A DNA stretch of 57,316 nt from contig JAGXFP010000070.1 of NCBI GenBank assembly GCA_024637225.1, positions 1-57,316 on the forward strand, read 5' to 3'. This document shows, one piece after another, positions 37,154-46,334 of the stretch. The first letter of the stretch is position 1. Each line of letters starts with the position of its first letter. The translations under genes were made by a program, and so were the position numbers. The notes under the pieces are model-generated. The model made no database searches. It worked only from the letters and a program-made list of their open reading frames with translations, and had not been told where the DNA came from. Origin of the DNA: Desulfobacterales bacterium (GTDB lineage Bacteria; Desulfobacterota; Desulfobulbia; Desulfobulbales; JAGXFP01).

Positions 37154-37765
37154 TCACAGATAGGGTTTTATCGCCTTGTGGAAATGCCCGGCCATTACTT
37201 CATAGCCCCGGCCGTTTGGATGAATCCGATCACTCATCAAATTCGGCCTGCCGAATATATCGCCCAGGACGTTCGGGACCAGCACCGCCCCGGTTTCCCG
37301 AGCCAACTCCCGATAGGCATCACCGAAGCCTCTGCCCCAGAAGGGAAGATCGAGTCCGCCGATGATAACCAAGGCGCCTTCTTCCTGAAGGCGTTGAACA
37401 ATCTCGGCAAGGTTGTCGAAGGCCAGCTCACGGCTCACCCCTTTTTTTAGATCATTGCCGCCCAGGGTTATCATAACAATTCTTGGATCTAATTCGATTA
37501 GCTGATCAATCCGGGCAAGTGCCCGGGCCGTGGTATCACCGGGAACTCCCGCATTGACGATCTCCTCGCCGATCAAGCGGGCCAGCTGGGCGGGATAATC
37601 TCGGCCGGCGCCGGCGCCGGTCCCGGCTGTCAGGCTGTCGCCGAAAGCGACAATCAACTCGCCCCGCGGCTCATCATTCTTGATCCGAGGAGCATCCTGC
37701 AACAACCAGTAAGTGACGAGAGCCGGCAACAGACCAATCAATAAAATCTTTATAAAAAAATTCAT
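37154..37765 (-). CDS. SGNH/GDSL hydrolase (arylesterase TesA-like)
   Basis: 203 residues. An N-terminal membrane anchor or signal is at 1-24. Then come block [11 protein letters not shown] (nucleophile Ser44), block [11 protein letters not shown] (Gly), block [12 protein letters not shown] (Asn) and block [11 protein letters not shown] (Asp and His). All four SGNH residues are present. Likely a periplasmic or membrane-anchored esterase/lysophospholipase; substrate unknown. The C-terminus ends in a normal position. Confidence 0.85.
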   Translation of the reverse strand: MNFFIKILLIGLLPALVTYWLLQDAPRIKNDEPRGELIVAFGDSLTAGTGAGAGRDYPAQLARLIGEEIVNAGVPGDTTARALARIDQLIELDPRIVMITLGGNDLKKGVSRELAFDNLAEIVQRLQEEGALVIIGGLDLPFWGRGFGDAYRELARETGAVLVPNVLGDIFGRPNLMSDRIHPNGRGYEVMAGHFHKAIKPYL

Positions 37766-37907
37766 AACTTATAAAATCTCCTCCGGCCTAAGCTTTTTCC
37801 ATTCCCGCCCGCATTTCTCAGGAATCCGGTTTGCAACTGGCATTTATTGCGGCTTCGTGGTGAACCGGCTGACGACCGTTGCGTCCGGACCATTCCGCCG
37901 ATTTGTT

Positions 37908-38276
37908 CTATCCGATCAGAACTTTCAAGGTTTCATTACGAATCGTTCTGATAGATGCCGGTTTTAACAGAAAACGCAGCCGATTCTCTTTGAAAAACTC
38001 TAAGCGCTCCCGGGAATGATCGCCGGTAATAAAAATAAAGCGATCCTTGATGCCCGGAAACATCTCCACGGCTCTGCCGTAAAATGAGACACCGTCCATT
38101 ATCGGCATATCAACATCGGAAACCACCAGCTTATAATATTTGTCCTTGATTTTGCGAATCGCCTCTTCTCCGTTACCGGCGATATCGATATCACCTTCCC
38201 GGTGCAAAACAGCCGCCAGCAACTGCGCAACCTGAGAATCGTCTTCGACAATCAGGATGTTCTCCCTCCAGACCAT
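37908..38276 (-). CDS. Single-domain response regulator
   Basis: 122 residues from ATG 38276: a CheY-like receiver with an EDD pocket (11-13), phospho-Asp54 in VVSDVDMPIMDG, Thr in IFITGDHS and Lys in LLKPAS. No output domain is present. It is 18 bp downstream of a ferritin-like gene on the same strand, probably one transcript. A GTG six bases upstream of the ATG is an alternative start. The partner kinase is not evident. Confidence 0.8.
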   Translation of the reverse strand: MVWRENILIVEDDSQVAQLLAAVLHREGDIDIAGNGEEAIRKIKDKYYKLVVSDVDMPIMDGVSFYGRAVEMFPGIKDRFIFITGDHSRERLEFFKENRLRFLLKPASIRTIRNETLKVLIG

Positions 38277-38294
38277 CGGCACATCCCTGATTTT

Positions 38295-38765
38295 TTACAG
38301 CAAGCCCCGGCCATATTCGGTATTTTCAAGATAATGCTCGATGAAGCGCAGGTGGGCCTGGATCTCGGCAACCGCATACTTCAATTCGTGATCCTGTTCT
38401 TTGAGGTAGGAGACGACATAGATAAAGATATCGTTCCACTTGGAAAACTCGGCGGTCGTGATTTTATCGAGAATAATTGGTTCGGTAAGTGAGCCGGCAA
38501 CGAGTTGCTCCCGGATATCCAACAATGTTTTTTCAATTTCATTCCTGGTTTCAAGGTCGACCGATATGACCTGAGGGGGATAAGGCATGGTCTGGGAAAG
38601 ATCAGCGACCCTGGCCATGATGTGATGGTGCAAGGCTTCATCCTCCGCCGAGCTGACCAGAAATTTGCGCAATTCCCGATTATTCTCAAAATAAACCGCT
38701 GCCTGGGAATATATATCGTTGGCCAGATGCTCTATCTTCATCAGCCACTGTATGAGATTTTCCAT
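38295..38765 (-). CDS. Ferritin-like / rubrerythrin-like helical protein
   Basis: 156 residues, all helical. Metal-ligand-like residues recur as in ferritin-like four-helix bundles: IEHLANDIYSQA (Glu12, His13), SAEDEALHHHIMA (Glu and His), and a C-terminal AHLRFIEHYLE. No rubredoxin domain (no Cys pairs) is present, so it is not a classical rubrerythrin. It is paired with a lone receiver domain, so it may sense oxygen, peroxide or iron. Family placement is moderately sure; metal binding is inferred. Confidence 0.6.
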   Translation of the reverse strand: MENLIQWLMKIEHLANDIYSQAAVYFENNRELRKFLVSSAEDEALHHHIMARVADLSQTMPYPPQVISVDLETRNEIEKTLLDIREQLVAGSLTEPIILDKITTAEFSKWNDIFIYVVSYLKEQDHELKYAVAEIQAHLRFIEHYLENTEYGRGLL

Positions 38766-39158
38766 TTGGTCCCCAGCCTGAAATCAAGTGATTATCTTGC
38801 GGTGAATTAAAGGCATTATTCCCCTCCGTCATCTGCCCAAAACTACCGGCCCGGAGTCTCCTGCGATTGGTGGGGAAAAGCGATCCGGCCACCGCTTTTT
38901 CCACCTTACAGAGATAACAAATAACAACTTCGCCTTCTATTGACAATGATTACCAATAGCCCCCCAAAAAAAACCCCTGCCCTTCCACCCTTCAAATAAC
39001 TGGTGATCTTTTATCTGGAGAAAATTGGCAGGATCGCGAAAAAAGATATTACCGGTTGATAAGGGCACCCCTCCCCGAGCCGTACATCAGGAATTCAAGA
39101 TATATTCAAATAAGTTTCAACTCCTGCTCATTAAACCTATCAAATCAGGCCTGAAACT
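38766..39158. other. Intergenic region upstream of ferritin-like gene
   Basis: This 393-bp gap lies between the ferritin-like gene (reads left) and treY (ends here). It has a homopolymeric CCCCCCAAAAAAAACCCC stretch near 38961-38978 and a Fur-like palindrome at 38939-38957. I see no gene, and no clear terminator for treY. Confidence 0.45.
38939..38957. promoter_or_regulatory. Possible Fur box
   Basis: ATTGACAATGATTACCAAT is a partial match to the Fur consensus (GATAATGATAATCATTATC). On the minus strand its TTGTCA could be a -35 element with a 17-base spacer before TATTTG, about 180 bp upstream of the ferritin-like gene. This is suggestive only. Confidence 0.3.
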
Positions 39159-42044
39159 TTATCGCAAGCTTTGGTGCAGCAGGGCTACCGGAAAACGGGA
39201 CAGGATATCCCGAACCGGCAGCAGTCGCTCCGGCTTCAGGCTTTCACCGGTAAAAACGTTGGTAAACGGCCTCTCCCTGGGCAGGGAAGCCAGATCAAGG
39301 AGGGTATCTTCCCAGACCTCGGCTACAGGGGGTCTTTTGCCGCCTCCGGTCAACAGGGCACAGAATCTCGGCACGACCACCAGGACCAGGCTGTCGTCCA
39401 GGACCCGCGCAAAACCGCAGAGATGTTCATTGAAAATGCCCCCGAAGGCCAGGGGCAGGTAAGCGCCATTCCGGAACAGATCACCGAAACGTTGCCGGAA
39501 TTGCAGACATTGCCAGGTTACATATAATTTAATCCGGCCGTCATAGGGATTTTCCAGGAGCTGATCCGTTTTGGCGGCCAATCCGGCTTCTCCGGAAAAC
39601 TCCCGTTCGAAATCGGCAAGAATCCTGCTTCTCCTAGTGAAATCGAGCGGGCGCCGGTTGTCGGGATCGACCAGACTGAAATTCCACAGTTCATTGCCCT
39701 GGTAGATATCGGGCACCCCCGGCGAAGTCAGTTTCAAGACAACCTGCGACAGGCTGTTGAAAAGCCCGAAATAGGCAATCCGCTCCTGAAACGGCAAAAA
39801 GTTGTCCAGAAAATCGTGCCCGCTCACCGGATCCATGATTTTCTCGAGAAAACGGGCCGCGGCCCGTTCATACTCCTCATTGGGATTGAGCCAGGAAGTT
39901 CGTCCCTTGCTCTCCCTGATCGCCTTCTCGAAATAAGCCGCCATCCGTTCGCCGAAAATCGTGAATTCTCCTTCCCCGGGCGGTTTAAGAGGCCAGGCGC
40001 CGACCAGATTCTGATAGAGCATATACTCGTCGTTACGGGCCGGCGCCTGCCTGCCGTCCACCCGGCTTTTCCAGCGCCGATTCAGACTGCCCCAGTGCAA
40101 GACCCGGGTCCGCCACTCCTCGGCCAGTTCGGTAAGAACGTTGATCCTGGCCCGCACATCCTCGCTGCGCTTGGTGTCGTGGGTCGAGGTGGACAGCATC
40201 GCCCGGGGCCAATGCTGACGCCGCTGCCGGTTTAAATGATGAAAGCCGGCGAGGGGAATGCCGAAATTACGGGGATCTCCGCCGACCTCGTTCAGGGAAA
40301 CCAGGCGGTTGTAGCGATAGAAGGCGGTGTCCTCCATCGATTTGGCCATGGCCGGGGAGGTATATTGCTGAAGTTTCTTGGCGAAACTTCGCTTCAATTC
40401 GGCGTGATGGGGCTCCCCCGATCCCTCCTCCGCCCCGATAATCACTTCCCGAAGGAAATCATAAATCGACACCTCCGTCTCCGGATTCCACTTCTTCGCC
40501 TGGGAAATCGCCCAGTTGACATATTGTTTGTCGGCCTGGGACACTCCGCCGTCGACGTAGGTGCGATATACCGGAAAACAGGCGACCAGCTCGATCAGGG
40601 CCGCCCGCAGCCCGTTCAGGGTGAAATCCCTGGTATGGGGATCGATCTCGGAAATCCGGTTGACCTGATTGGCCAGCACGGTCAACTCACTGGAGAGTTG
40701 CTTGGTGATGATCAGCTTTTTGGCCCGGTAAAGCACTTCGTCAAAATCCAGACGGCGGCCGACAAAGCTGGAGTAGGTGGTACTCATTTTCTTCTTGGCG
40801 GCCTTGTGGACAAAGAGGCCGTTTAGCTGGTTCAGAAAATCGTAACCGGTGGTGCCCGCTACCGGCCAGGTCTCCGGCAGATTTTCGAAAGGGGCGAGAA
40901 TCTTCTCGACCACCACGTAGAAAGGATCCTGTCCCTTTATCTCCTGCTCGCCCGGGGGACCTGGGACCAGCGCTGGGTCGATCATCTTTTGCAGCCGTTC
41001 CAGATAGGCAAGGGGATCGTACAAACCATCTGGATGATCGATGCGCAGACCCTCTACCTCGCCCTTGCGGATCAAATCGAAGACCAGGCGGTGCACATCG
41101 TCAAAGACCTCCGGCTCCTCGACCCGCAATCCCGCCAGGCTGTTGATATTGAAAAAGCGGCGGTAGTTGATTTCCTCCGAGGCTACCCGCCAGTAGGCCA
41201 GGCGGTAGGCCTGGTTGTCGAGAAGTTCATGGAGAGTCCCTTCGCCACCCGGGGCGGCCGCGCTGCTGTTTATCGCCGCCAGCTTGCGGCCGATCAGGGT
41301 TTCGACTTCGGGTCGATCCCGGCAGAGGACGCCTAATTCCTTCTTGAGTTCGTGACCAGCGTCGTGCCGCCGCCGGCGCTCCCCCGGGGCGGAAACGGTG
41401 CGGGGCGGCAGAGCGCCGAAACTATCGGCCAGCCTATTCAAAGCTTCGGGGATCTCCCCTTCATCCGCCGCCGGCAGCCGGTGGCGGATGATCCGCGGGT
41501 AGGTGGCGGGGTCGACCGGAAAACAGTGTTCATAGTAATCGATCGTAAAACCGCCTCGCTCCCGGTCGAAAGAGAGCTGCAGCTCGCCCCGGTCGAGAAT
41601 CAGACCGTAGTGGTCGCCGAGGACCGGCAGCAGCACCTTGTTCCGCAGCTCCTGCTTGGCTGGCTGCCAGTCGATATCGAAATAAGAGGCGTAGAGAGAA
41701 GCCCGGCCATGCTCCAGGACATCCAGCCACCAGATATTATCGCAACCGCCCACCCCCATGTGGTTCGGGACGAAATCGAGAATCAGCCCCATGCCCTTGT
41801 CATGGAGGAGGGAGACCAGGTTGGCGAAGGAATTGTCATCGCCGATCTCTGGATTGAAGCTGTTGTGGTCGACGATGTCATAACCGTGGGAACTGCCGGG
41901 CCTTGCTTTCAGAAACGGGGAAGAGTAAAGATGGCTGACGCCGAGGTCGTGAAGATATGAAACCAGCCCGGCGGCCTCGGCAAAGGTAAAGTCCTTGTTG
42001 AACTGCAACCGGTAAGCGGTATCGGGTATGGCGCGCCGTTCCAT
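39159..42044 (-). CDS. treY: Maltooligosyl trehalose synthase
   Basis: 961 residues. TreY (GH13) converts the reducing-end alpha-1,4 bond of maltodextrins to alpha,alpha-1,1, giving maltooligosyl trehalose. Family landmarks: TYRLQFNKDFTFAEA at the start, HLYSSPFLKARPGSSHGYD, GLILDFVPNHMGV, the nucleophile Asp in GLRIDHPDGLYDP, the Glu in VVVEKILAPFE and STHDTKRSEDVRARI. Two adjacent ATGs exist (42047 and 42044). The second has better spacing from AAGGAGGG, and its A is the last base of the treZ TGA, so the two are translationally coupled. It is last in the trehalose operon. Confidence 0.93.
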   Translation of the reverse strand: MERRAIPDTAYRLQFNKDFTFAEAAGLVSYLHDLGVSHLYSSPFLKARPGSSHGYDIVDHNSFNPEIGDDNSFANLVSLLHDKGMGLILDFVPNHMGVGGCDNIWWLDVLEHGRASLYASYFDIDWQPAKQELRNKVLLPVLGDHYGLILDRGELQLSFDRERGGFTIDYYEHCFPVDPATYPRIIRHRLPAADEGEIPEALNRLADSFGALPPRTVSAPGERRRRHDAGHELKKELGVLCRDRPEVETLIGRKLAAINSSAAAPGGEGTLHELLDNQAYRLAYWRVASEEINYRRFFNINSLAGLRVEEPEVFDDVHRLVFDLIRKGEVEGLRIDHPDGLYDPLAYLERLQKMIDPALVPGPPGEQEIKGQDPFYVVVEKILAPFENLPETWPVAGTTGYDFLNQLNGLFVHKAAKKKMSTTYSSFVGRRLDFDEVLYRAKKLIITKQLSSELTVLANQVNRISEIDPHTRDFTLNGLRAALIELVACFPVYRTYVDGGVSQADKQYVNWAISQAKKWNPETEVSIYDFLREVIIGAEEGSGEPHHAELKRSFAKKLQQYTSPAMAKSMEDTAFYRYNRLVSLNEVGGDPRNFGIPLAGFHHLNRQRRQHWPRAMLSTSTHDTKRSEDVRARINVLTELAEEWRTRVLHWGSLNRRWKSRVDGRQAPARNDEYMLYQNLVGAWPLKPPGEGEFTIFGERMAAYFEKAIRESKGRTSWLNPNEEYERAAARFLEKIMDPVSGHDFLDNFLPFQERIAYFGLFNSLSQVVLKLTSPGVPDIYQGNELWNFSLVDPDNRRPLDFTRRSRILADFEREFSGEAGLAAKTDQLLENPYDGRIKLYVTWQCLQFRQRFGDLFRNGAYLPLAFGGIFNEHLCGFARVLDDSLVLVVVPRFCALLTGGGKRPPVAEVWEDTLLDLASLPRERPFTNVFTGESLKPERLLPVRDILSRFPVALLHQSLR

Positions 42045-44152
42045 CATCCCTCCTTAGCGGATGGGAGATGAGTTGAATCCGGGTGATTGCTTTCCCTGCC
42101 GGGTGCCGGGGTGCTGTAAAAAGCCACTGCCCAGGGCGCCATCTCCCCCCTGCGGTCTGGTATCTCGTAAGCATCGCTGCTCCCGAAAACAAGCCGGCCG
42201 GGGAGTTGCTCGAAACCGAAAGATTTCCGCTCCCCCAGATTGGCGAGCATACTCAAAAGAGCGCCGGATTCATGGCGCCACCGGACAAGTAAGCCTTGCG
42301 ATCCGATCAGTTCAAACTCGCCGCTGCCGCCGGCGATCCCCGGCAGATGGGGCACAATCTCCCGGCGCCGGACCTCAAGCAGGTTCTGATGGAGGGCCAG
42401 CCACTGACGATTAAGCATGGTATGGTCCTTCCAATCCATTTTGGCAGCGGCGAAAACCTCGTCCCGGTTCGGATCGGGGATCGTTTCGGCCGCCCCCTCC
42501 CGGAATTCCGGGAAGGCGGCAAACTCCCTCATCCGGCCTTCATAAACCTTGGCGGCCAGCTCCTCCTCGAAATCGCAGAAAAAGGGAAACGGCTGCCGGG
42601 CCCCCCACTCCTGGCCCATAAACAGGAGGGGGGGCTGCGGGCTCAGGAGAAGGATGATGGTGGCGGCCCGGAGGGCTTCGAACGAGGCCAGTTCGGCAAG
42701 GCGTTCGCCGAAAGCGCGATTGCCGATCTGATCGTGATTCTGCAGAAAATCGACAAAGGCCGCGGCCGGAAGATCAGCGCTGGGTTCGCCCCGTTTTTGC
42801 CGGTTCCGGTAAGCGGAAATTTCGCCCTGGTAGGCAAAGCCCTCGGCCAGGCAGCGGCCTAGGTGATAAAGGGGTTTATCCCGGTAATCCGCATAATATC
42901 CGCCGGTTTCGCCGGTCAAAAGGACATGGCAGGCATGATGGAAATCGTCGTTCCACTGGGCCTCATAGAGCAGAGTCCGCCCCCCCTTGCTGCGCTTCAG
43001 GTAATGCGCTTCGTTCCGGTCGTTTTCGAGGACCAGATGGATATGCCGCTCCGCCGGGAAGCAGGCGCGAACCTCGGCGGCGATCTCTTCGAGGATATCG
43101 GGCTCGCTTGAGTCGTAGATGGAATGGACCGCGTCGAAGCGCAGGCCGTCGAAGCGGAACTCCGCCAGCCAGTAGAGGGCGTTTTCGATAAAGAACCTCC
43201 GCACCGGCCCGCTGCCCCTGTCGCTGAGATGCAACCAATCACAGGATGAAGCACCCGGGTTCGACCCTTCTCCCATCTGCAAGCGATTACAGGGTGGTGC
43301 AGGTTGCGACAAGCGGAACGGCGATGCGTACTTTTGTACGTGAGCCGGGTCGATCGCCGCAAGATGCGGCACCCTGTGATCGCTTACGCTGAAATTGATT
43401 GCGCTGCCCCATGGAGTCTTGAAGCGGTCGGTAAAGAATTGCGGGGCGTAGTGGTGGAGGTAGTTGCCCTCCGGGCCGAAATGGTTGTACACCACATCGA
43501 GAAAGATCATTAAATTGCGACGATGGGCCTCGTCGACCAGCATTTTCAGTTCGGCCGGCGTCCCGTAGGAACGGTCCGGGGCGAAGGGCAGTACCCCGTC
43601 ATAGCCCCAGTTCCTCCGGCCCGGGAAAGCGCTTACCGGCATGAGTTCGATGGCGGTGACCCCGAGATCGGCCAGGTAATCGAGCTTGTCGATAACCCCG
43701 GCAAAGGTTCCCGCCGGTGAAAAAGCGCCGACATGCAGTTCGTAGATTACCGCCTCCGGCCAGGGCCTGCCGTGCCAATCCGTATCTTGCCACGACCAGG
43801 CGGCGGAATCGACGACCTGGCTGGGACCGTGGACCCCTTCCGGCTGGAAACGCGAAGCGGGATCGGGGACCAGGAGCTCCCCGTCGATCCGGTAACGGTA
43901 AAGGGAACCCGGCCCGGCCCGGCCGGTGCTCAGGCGGCGCCAGCCCGCTTCGTCTTTCTCCATCGACAGAAAGAGCGGCCCGCCGGGCTCCTCCAGACAC
44001 AGGTCGACCCGCTCCGCCGCCGGCGACCAGAGCCGGAAACAGACCTCGCCAGAATCCCGCAGCTCCGGACCGAATTCCATTTCATACTCACAGGGCATAA
44101 GTTTCGTACGAGCAGACGAGCTGCCCAACTCAGCTTTATGGGCCGTTGTCAT
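42044..44152 (-). CDS. treZ: Maltooligosyl trehalose trehalohydrolase with inserted segment
   Basis: 702 residues, about 80 more than expected. TreZ (GH13) releases trehalose from maltooligosyl trehalose. Catalytic motifs are intact: FRFDGLRFDAVHSI (nucleophile), LVLENDRNEAHYL (acid/base) and LQNHDQIGNRAFGERL. Two foreign segments are visible. Residues about 5-24 come from a 57-bp repeat at the glgX junction. Residues 256-310 come from a 157-bp mobile element plus its duplicated target, placed between AINFS and DRGSGPVRRFF in a loop before a barrel helix. Without the insert the site would read as the normal family sequence. ATG 44152 follows GGAAGG and overlaps glgX by 17 bp. An alternative start, ATG near MEFGPELRD, would avoid the N-terminal repeat but lacks a ribosome site. 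Confidence 0.9.
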   Translation of the reverse strand: MTTAHKAELGSSSARTKLMPCEYEMEFGPELRDSGEVCFRLWSPAAERVDLCLEEPGGPLFLSMEKDEAGWRRLSTGRAGPGSLYRYRIDGELLVPDPASRFQPEGVHGPSQVVDSAAWSWQDTDWHGRPWPEAVIYELHVGAFSPAGTFAGVIDKLDYLADLGVTAIELMPVSAFPGRRNWGYDGVLPFAPDRSYGTPAELKMLVDEAHRRNLMIFLDVVYNHFGPEGNYLHHYAPQFFTDRFKTPWGSAINFSVSDHRVPHLAAIDPAHVQKYASPFRLSQPAPPCNRLQMGEGSNPGASSCDWLHLSDRGSGPVRRFFIENALYWLAEFRFDGLRFDAVHSIYDSSEPDILEEIAAEVRACFPAERHIHLVLENDRNEAHYLKRSKGGRTLLYEAQWNDDFHHACHVLLTGETGGYYADYRDKPLYHLGRCLAEGFAYQGEISAYRNRQKRGEPSADLPAAAFVDFLQNHDQIGNRAFGERLAELASFEALRAATIILLLSPQPPLLFMGQEWGARQPFPFFCDFEEELAAKVYEGRMREFAAFPEFREGAAETIPDPNRDEVFAAAKMDWKDHTMLNRQWLALHQNLLEVRRREIVPHLPGIAGGSGEFELIGSQGLLVRWRHESGALLSMLANLGERKSFGFEQLPGRLVFGSSDAYEIPDRRGEMAPWAVAFYSTPAPGRESNHPDSTHLPSAKEG
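43231..43387 (+). mobile_element. 157-bp GTAA-type MITE inserted in treZ
   Basis: It starts GCAACCAATCACAGGATGAAG and ends CCTGTGATCGCTTAC, the same length (157 bp) as the copy at 28470. It is flanked by GCTGAGAT (43223-43230) and GCTGAAAT (43388-43395), an 8-bp target duplication with one mismatch. The left end has GCAA in place of GTAA, probably one mutation. Central palindrome: GCGTACTTTTGTACGTG. It is read on the opposite strand by treZ, without stops, in a frame that rejoins treZ exactly. Confidence 0.85.
44083..44139 (+). repeat. 57-bp repeat module at glgX-treZ junction
   Basis: CATACTCACAGGGCATAAGTTTCG...GAGCAGACGAGCTGCCC...CAGCTTTAT matches the lptD module (25161-25218) closely. On the minus strand its ATAAAGCTGAG end supplies the TAA stop of glgX (44136-44138), and the remainder is translated as TreZ residues about 5-24. 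Confidence 0.75.
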
Positions 44153-46307
44153 TGCCGCCTTCCTCGCACGTTTCCCGGTTCTTTCCGGCGCTGAAGAGCA
44201 GCATACTGTTGCCCTCCAGCACCACGGACCTGCCTGCCTCGACGAATCGCCGGCCGCCGGCCTCGGCCGGCTCGATCCAGGTGTCCAGGTGGAGCCGCCA
44301 TCTTTCGTTGTTACCAAGGTGGGGGATGAAAAAATCGACCGCTTCCCGGCCTGCATTGAACAGCATAAGGAAATCTTCATCGACCAGGGGGCGGCCCTTC
44401 CCGTCCTGCTCCGGGATGGCGCGCCCCGCCATGAAGACCCCGAGATATCGGGCCGAGGATGAATGCCATTCATGTCCGGCCATCTCGTTACCGTCGCGGT
44501 CAAGCCAGACGATATCCTTGACTCCGGAGCCTCCTTCGGCCCGGCCTTCAAAGAAACTCCGGCGCCGGAACATCGCATGTTTCCTCCGGAAGCGCATAAG
44601 TTTCCGAACATATTCGAACAACTGCAGCTGTTCCGGATCAAGCTCCCAGTCGAGCCAGCTGAGCGGATTGTCCTGGCAATAGGTGTTGTTGTTGCCTCCC
44701 TGGCCGCGGCCCAGTTCATCCCCGGCCAGCAGCATCGGCACTCCCTGGGAGAGAAACAGGGTGGCGAGGAAATTCCTGACCTGGCGCCTGCGGAGCTTAT
44801 TCACCGCCGGATCGTCGCTTGGCCCCTCCGCCCCGCAGTTCCAGCTCAGATTATGGGACTCGCCGTCACCGTTGTCTTCAAGATTGGCCTCGTTATGTTT
44901 TTCGTTGTAGGAAACCAGGTCGCGGAGGGTGAAACCGTCATGGCAGGTAATGAAATTGATGCTGGCCACGGGACTGCGGCCCCCGTGCTCATAAAGATCG
45001 CTCGAACCGGTCAGCCTGGTAGCCAACCGGCCGAGATTGCCGCTATCCCCCCGCCAGTAGGCCCGGATCGCATCGCGGTATTTGCCATTCCATTCGGTCC
45101 AGCCGGGCGGGAAGTTGCCGACCTGATAGCCCCCCTCGCCCAGATCCCACGGTTCGGCAATCAACTTCACTTGTGAGATAATGGGATCCTGGTGGATGAT
45201 GTCGAAGAAGGCGCCGAGCCGGTCGACCTCGTGCAGTTCCCGGGCCAGGGCCGAAGCCAGATCGAAGCGGAAACCGTCGACGTGCATCTCGGTGATCCAG
45301 TAGCGCAGACTGTCCATGATCAGCTGGAGGACCCGGGGATGGCGCATGTTCAAGGTGTTGCCGCACCCGGTGTAATCCTTGTAGTAGCGCTTGCCCTCCG
45401 GTTGCAGACGATAGTAAGCGAGATTGTCGATCCCCCGGAAGGATAGGGTCGGACCGAGGTGATTGCCCTCGGCGGTATGGTTGTAAACCACGTCGATGAT
45501 CACCTCGATCCCGGCGGAATGGAGAGTCTTGACCATGGTCTTGAACTCGGAGATGTTACCGGAGGCGGAGTAGCGCAAGTCCGGGGCGAAAAACCCGATC
45601 GAGTTATATCCCCAGTAGTTGCGAAACCCCTTCTCGACCAGATTCCTTTCGTCGATAAAGGCATGGACCGGCATAAGCTCGACGGCGGTAACCCCCAGTC
45701 GCTTGAGGTATTCGATGACCTCCATCGTCGCCAGTGCGGCATAGGTGCCCCGAAGCGCTTCGGGAACCTGGGGGTGCTGTTGGGTGAAGCCCTTGACATG
45801 CAGTTCATAGATCACCGTGTCATGCCAGGGAGTCCCGGGCCGCCGGTCATCAGCCCAGGTGAAGGCCGGATCGATCACCTGGCATTTGGGCATCAATGTG
45901 GCGCTGTTGCGGCGATCATAAGAAAGATCCTCTCTGGGGTTACCGAGCCGATAGCCGAACAGCGAATCATGCCAGCGCAGCGAGCCGTGCAGGGCCTTGG
46001 CATAGGGGTCGAGCAGCAGTTTCTTGTCGTTGAAGCGCAACCCCTTCTCCGGCTTATAGGGGCCATGGACCCGATATCCATAAAGAAGGCCGGGCCGGGC
46101 CTCGGGCAGATAACAGTGCCAGACCTGGTCGGTCTGGTGTTTCAGCTCGATCCGCTCCTGTTCCCGGCCGCGCAGCCTGTCGAAAACGCATAATTCAACC
46201 CGATTCGCGTGCTCGGAAAAAAGGGAGAAGTTGACTCCCTCGCCGTCCCAGGTGGCCCCGAGGGGATAAGGTCTTCCCGGCCAGACTGTCATCCGCCGTG
46301 CCGTCAT
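44136..46307 (-). CDS. glgX: Glycogen debranching enzyme GlgX/TreX
   Basis: 723 residues. This isoamylase-type GH13 enzyme cleaves alpha-1,6 branches of glycogen, supplying linear dextrins for TreY/TreZ. Motifs: N-terminal CBM48 region (GRPYPLGATWDGEGVNFSLFSEHA), VIIDVVYNHTAEGN, VDGFRFDLASAL (nucleophile), KLIAEPWDLG (acid/base) and FITCHDGFTLRDLVSYN. The C-terminus is complete to NSMLLFSAGKNR; the last dozen residues before TAA run into the repeat that supplies the stop. AAGGAG precedes ATG 46307. treZ begins 17 bp before the glgX stop. Confidence 0.92.
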   Translation of the reverse strand: MTARRMTVWPGRPYPLGATWDGEGVNFSLFSEHANRVELCVFDRLRGREQERIELKHQTDQVWHCYLPEARPGLLYGYRVHGPYKPEKGLRFNDKKLLLDPYAKALHGSLRWHDSLFGYRLGNPREDLSYDRRNSATLMPKCQVIDPAFTWADDRRPGTPWHDTVIYELHVKGFTQQHPQVPEALRGTYAALATMEVIEYLKRLGVTAVELMPVHAFIDERNLVEKGFRNYWGYNSIGFFAPDLRYSASGNISEFKTMVKTLHSAGIEVIIDVVYNHTAEGNHLGPTLSFRGIDNLAYYRLQPEGKRYYKDYTGCGNTLNMRHPRVLQLIMDSLRYWITEMHVDGFRFDLASALARELHEVDRLGAFFDIIHQDPIISQVKLIAEPWDLGEGGYQVGNFPPGWTEWNGKYRDAIRAYWRGDSGNLGRLATRLTGSSDLYEHGGRSPVASINFITCHDGFTLRDLVSYNEKHNEANLEDNGDGESHNLSWNCGAEGPSDDPAVNKLRRRQVRNFLATLFLSQGVPMLLAGDELGRGQGGNNNTYCQDNPLSWLDWELDPEQLQLFEYVRKLMRFRRKHAMFRRRSFFEGRAEGGSGVKDIVWLDRDGNEMAGHEWHSSSARYLGVFMAGRAIPEQDGKGRPLVDEDFLMLFNAGREAVDFFIPHLGNNERWRLHLDTWIEPAEAGGRRFVEAGRSVVLEGNSMLLFSAGKNRETCEEGGNDNGP

Positions 46308-46334
46308 CGCAGCTCCTTTTCTTCATGCCCCCGT

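Noticed and set aside
44153-44719. Upstream extension of treZ antisense-frame to 44719
   Set aside because: The extra 189 codons overlap glgX in another frame and have no TreZ-like sequence; ATG 44152 has a ribosome site.
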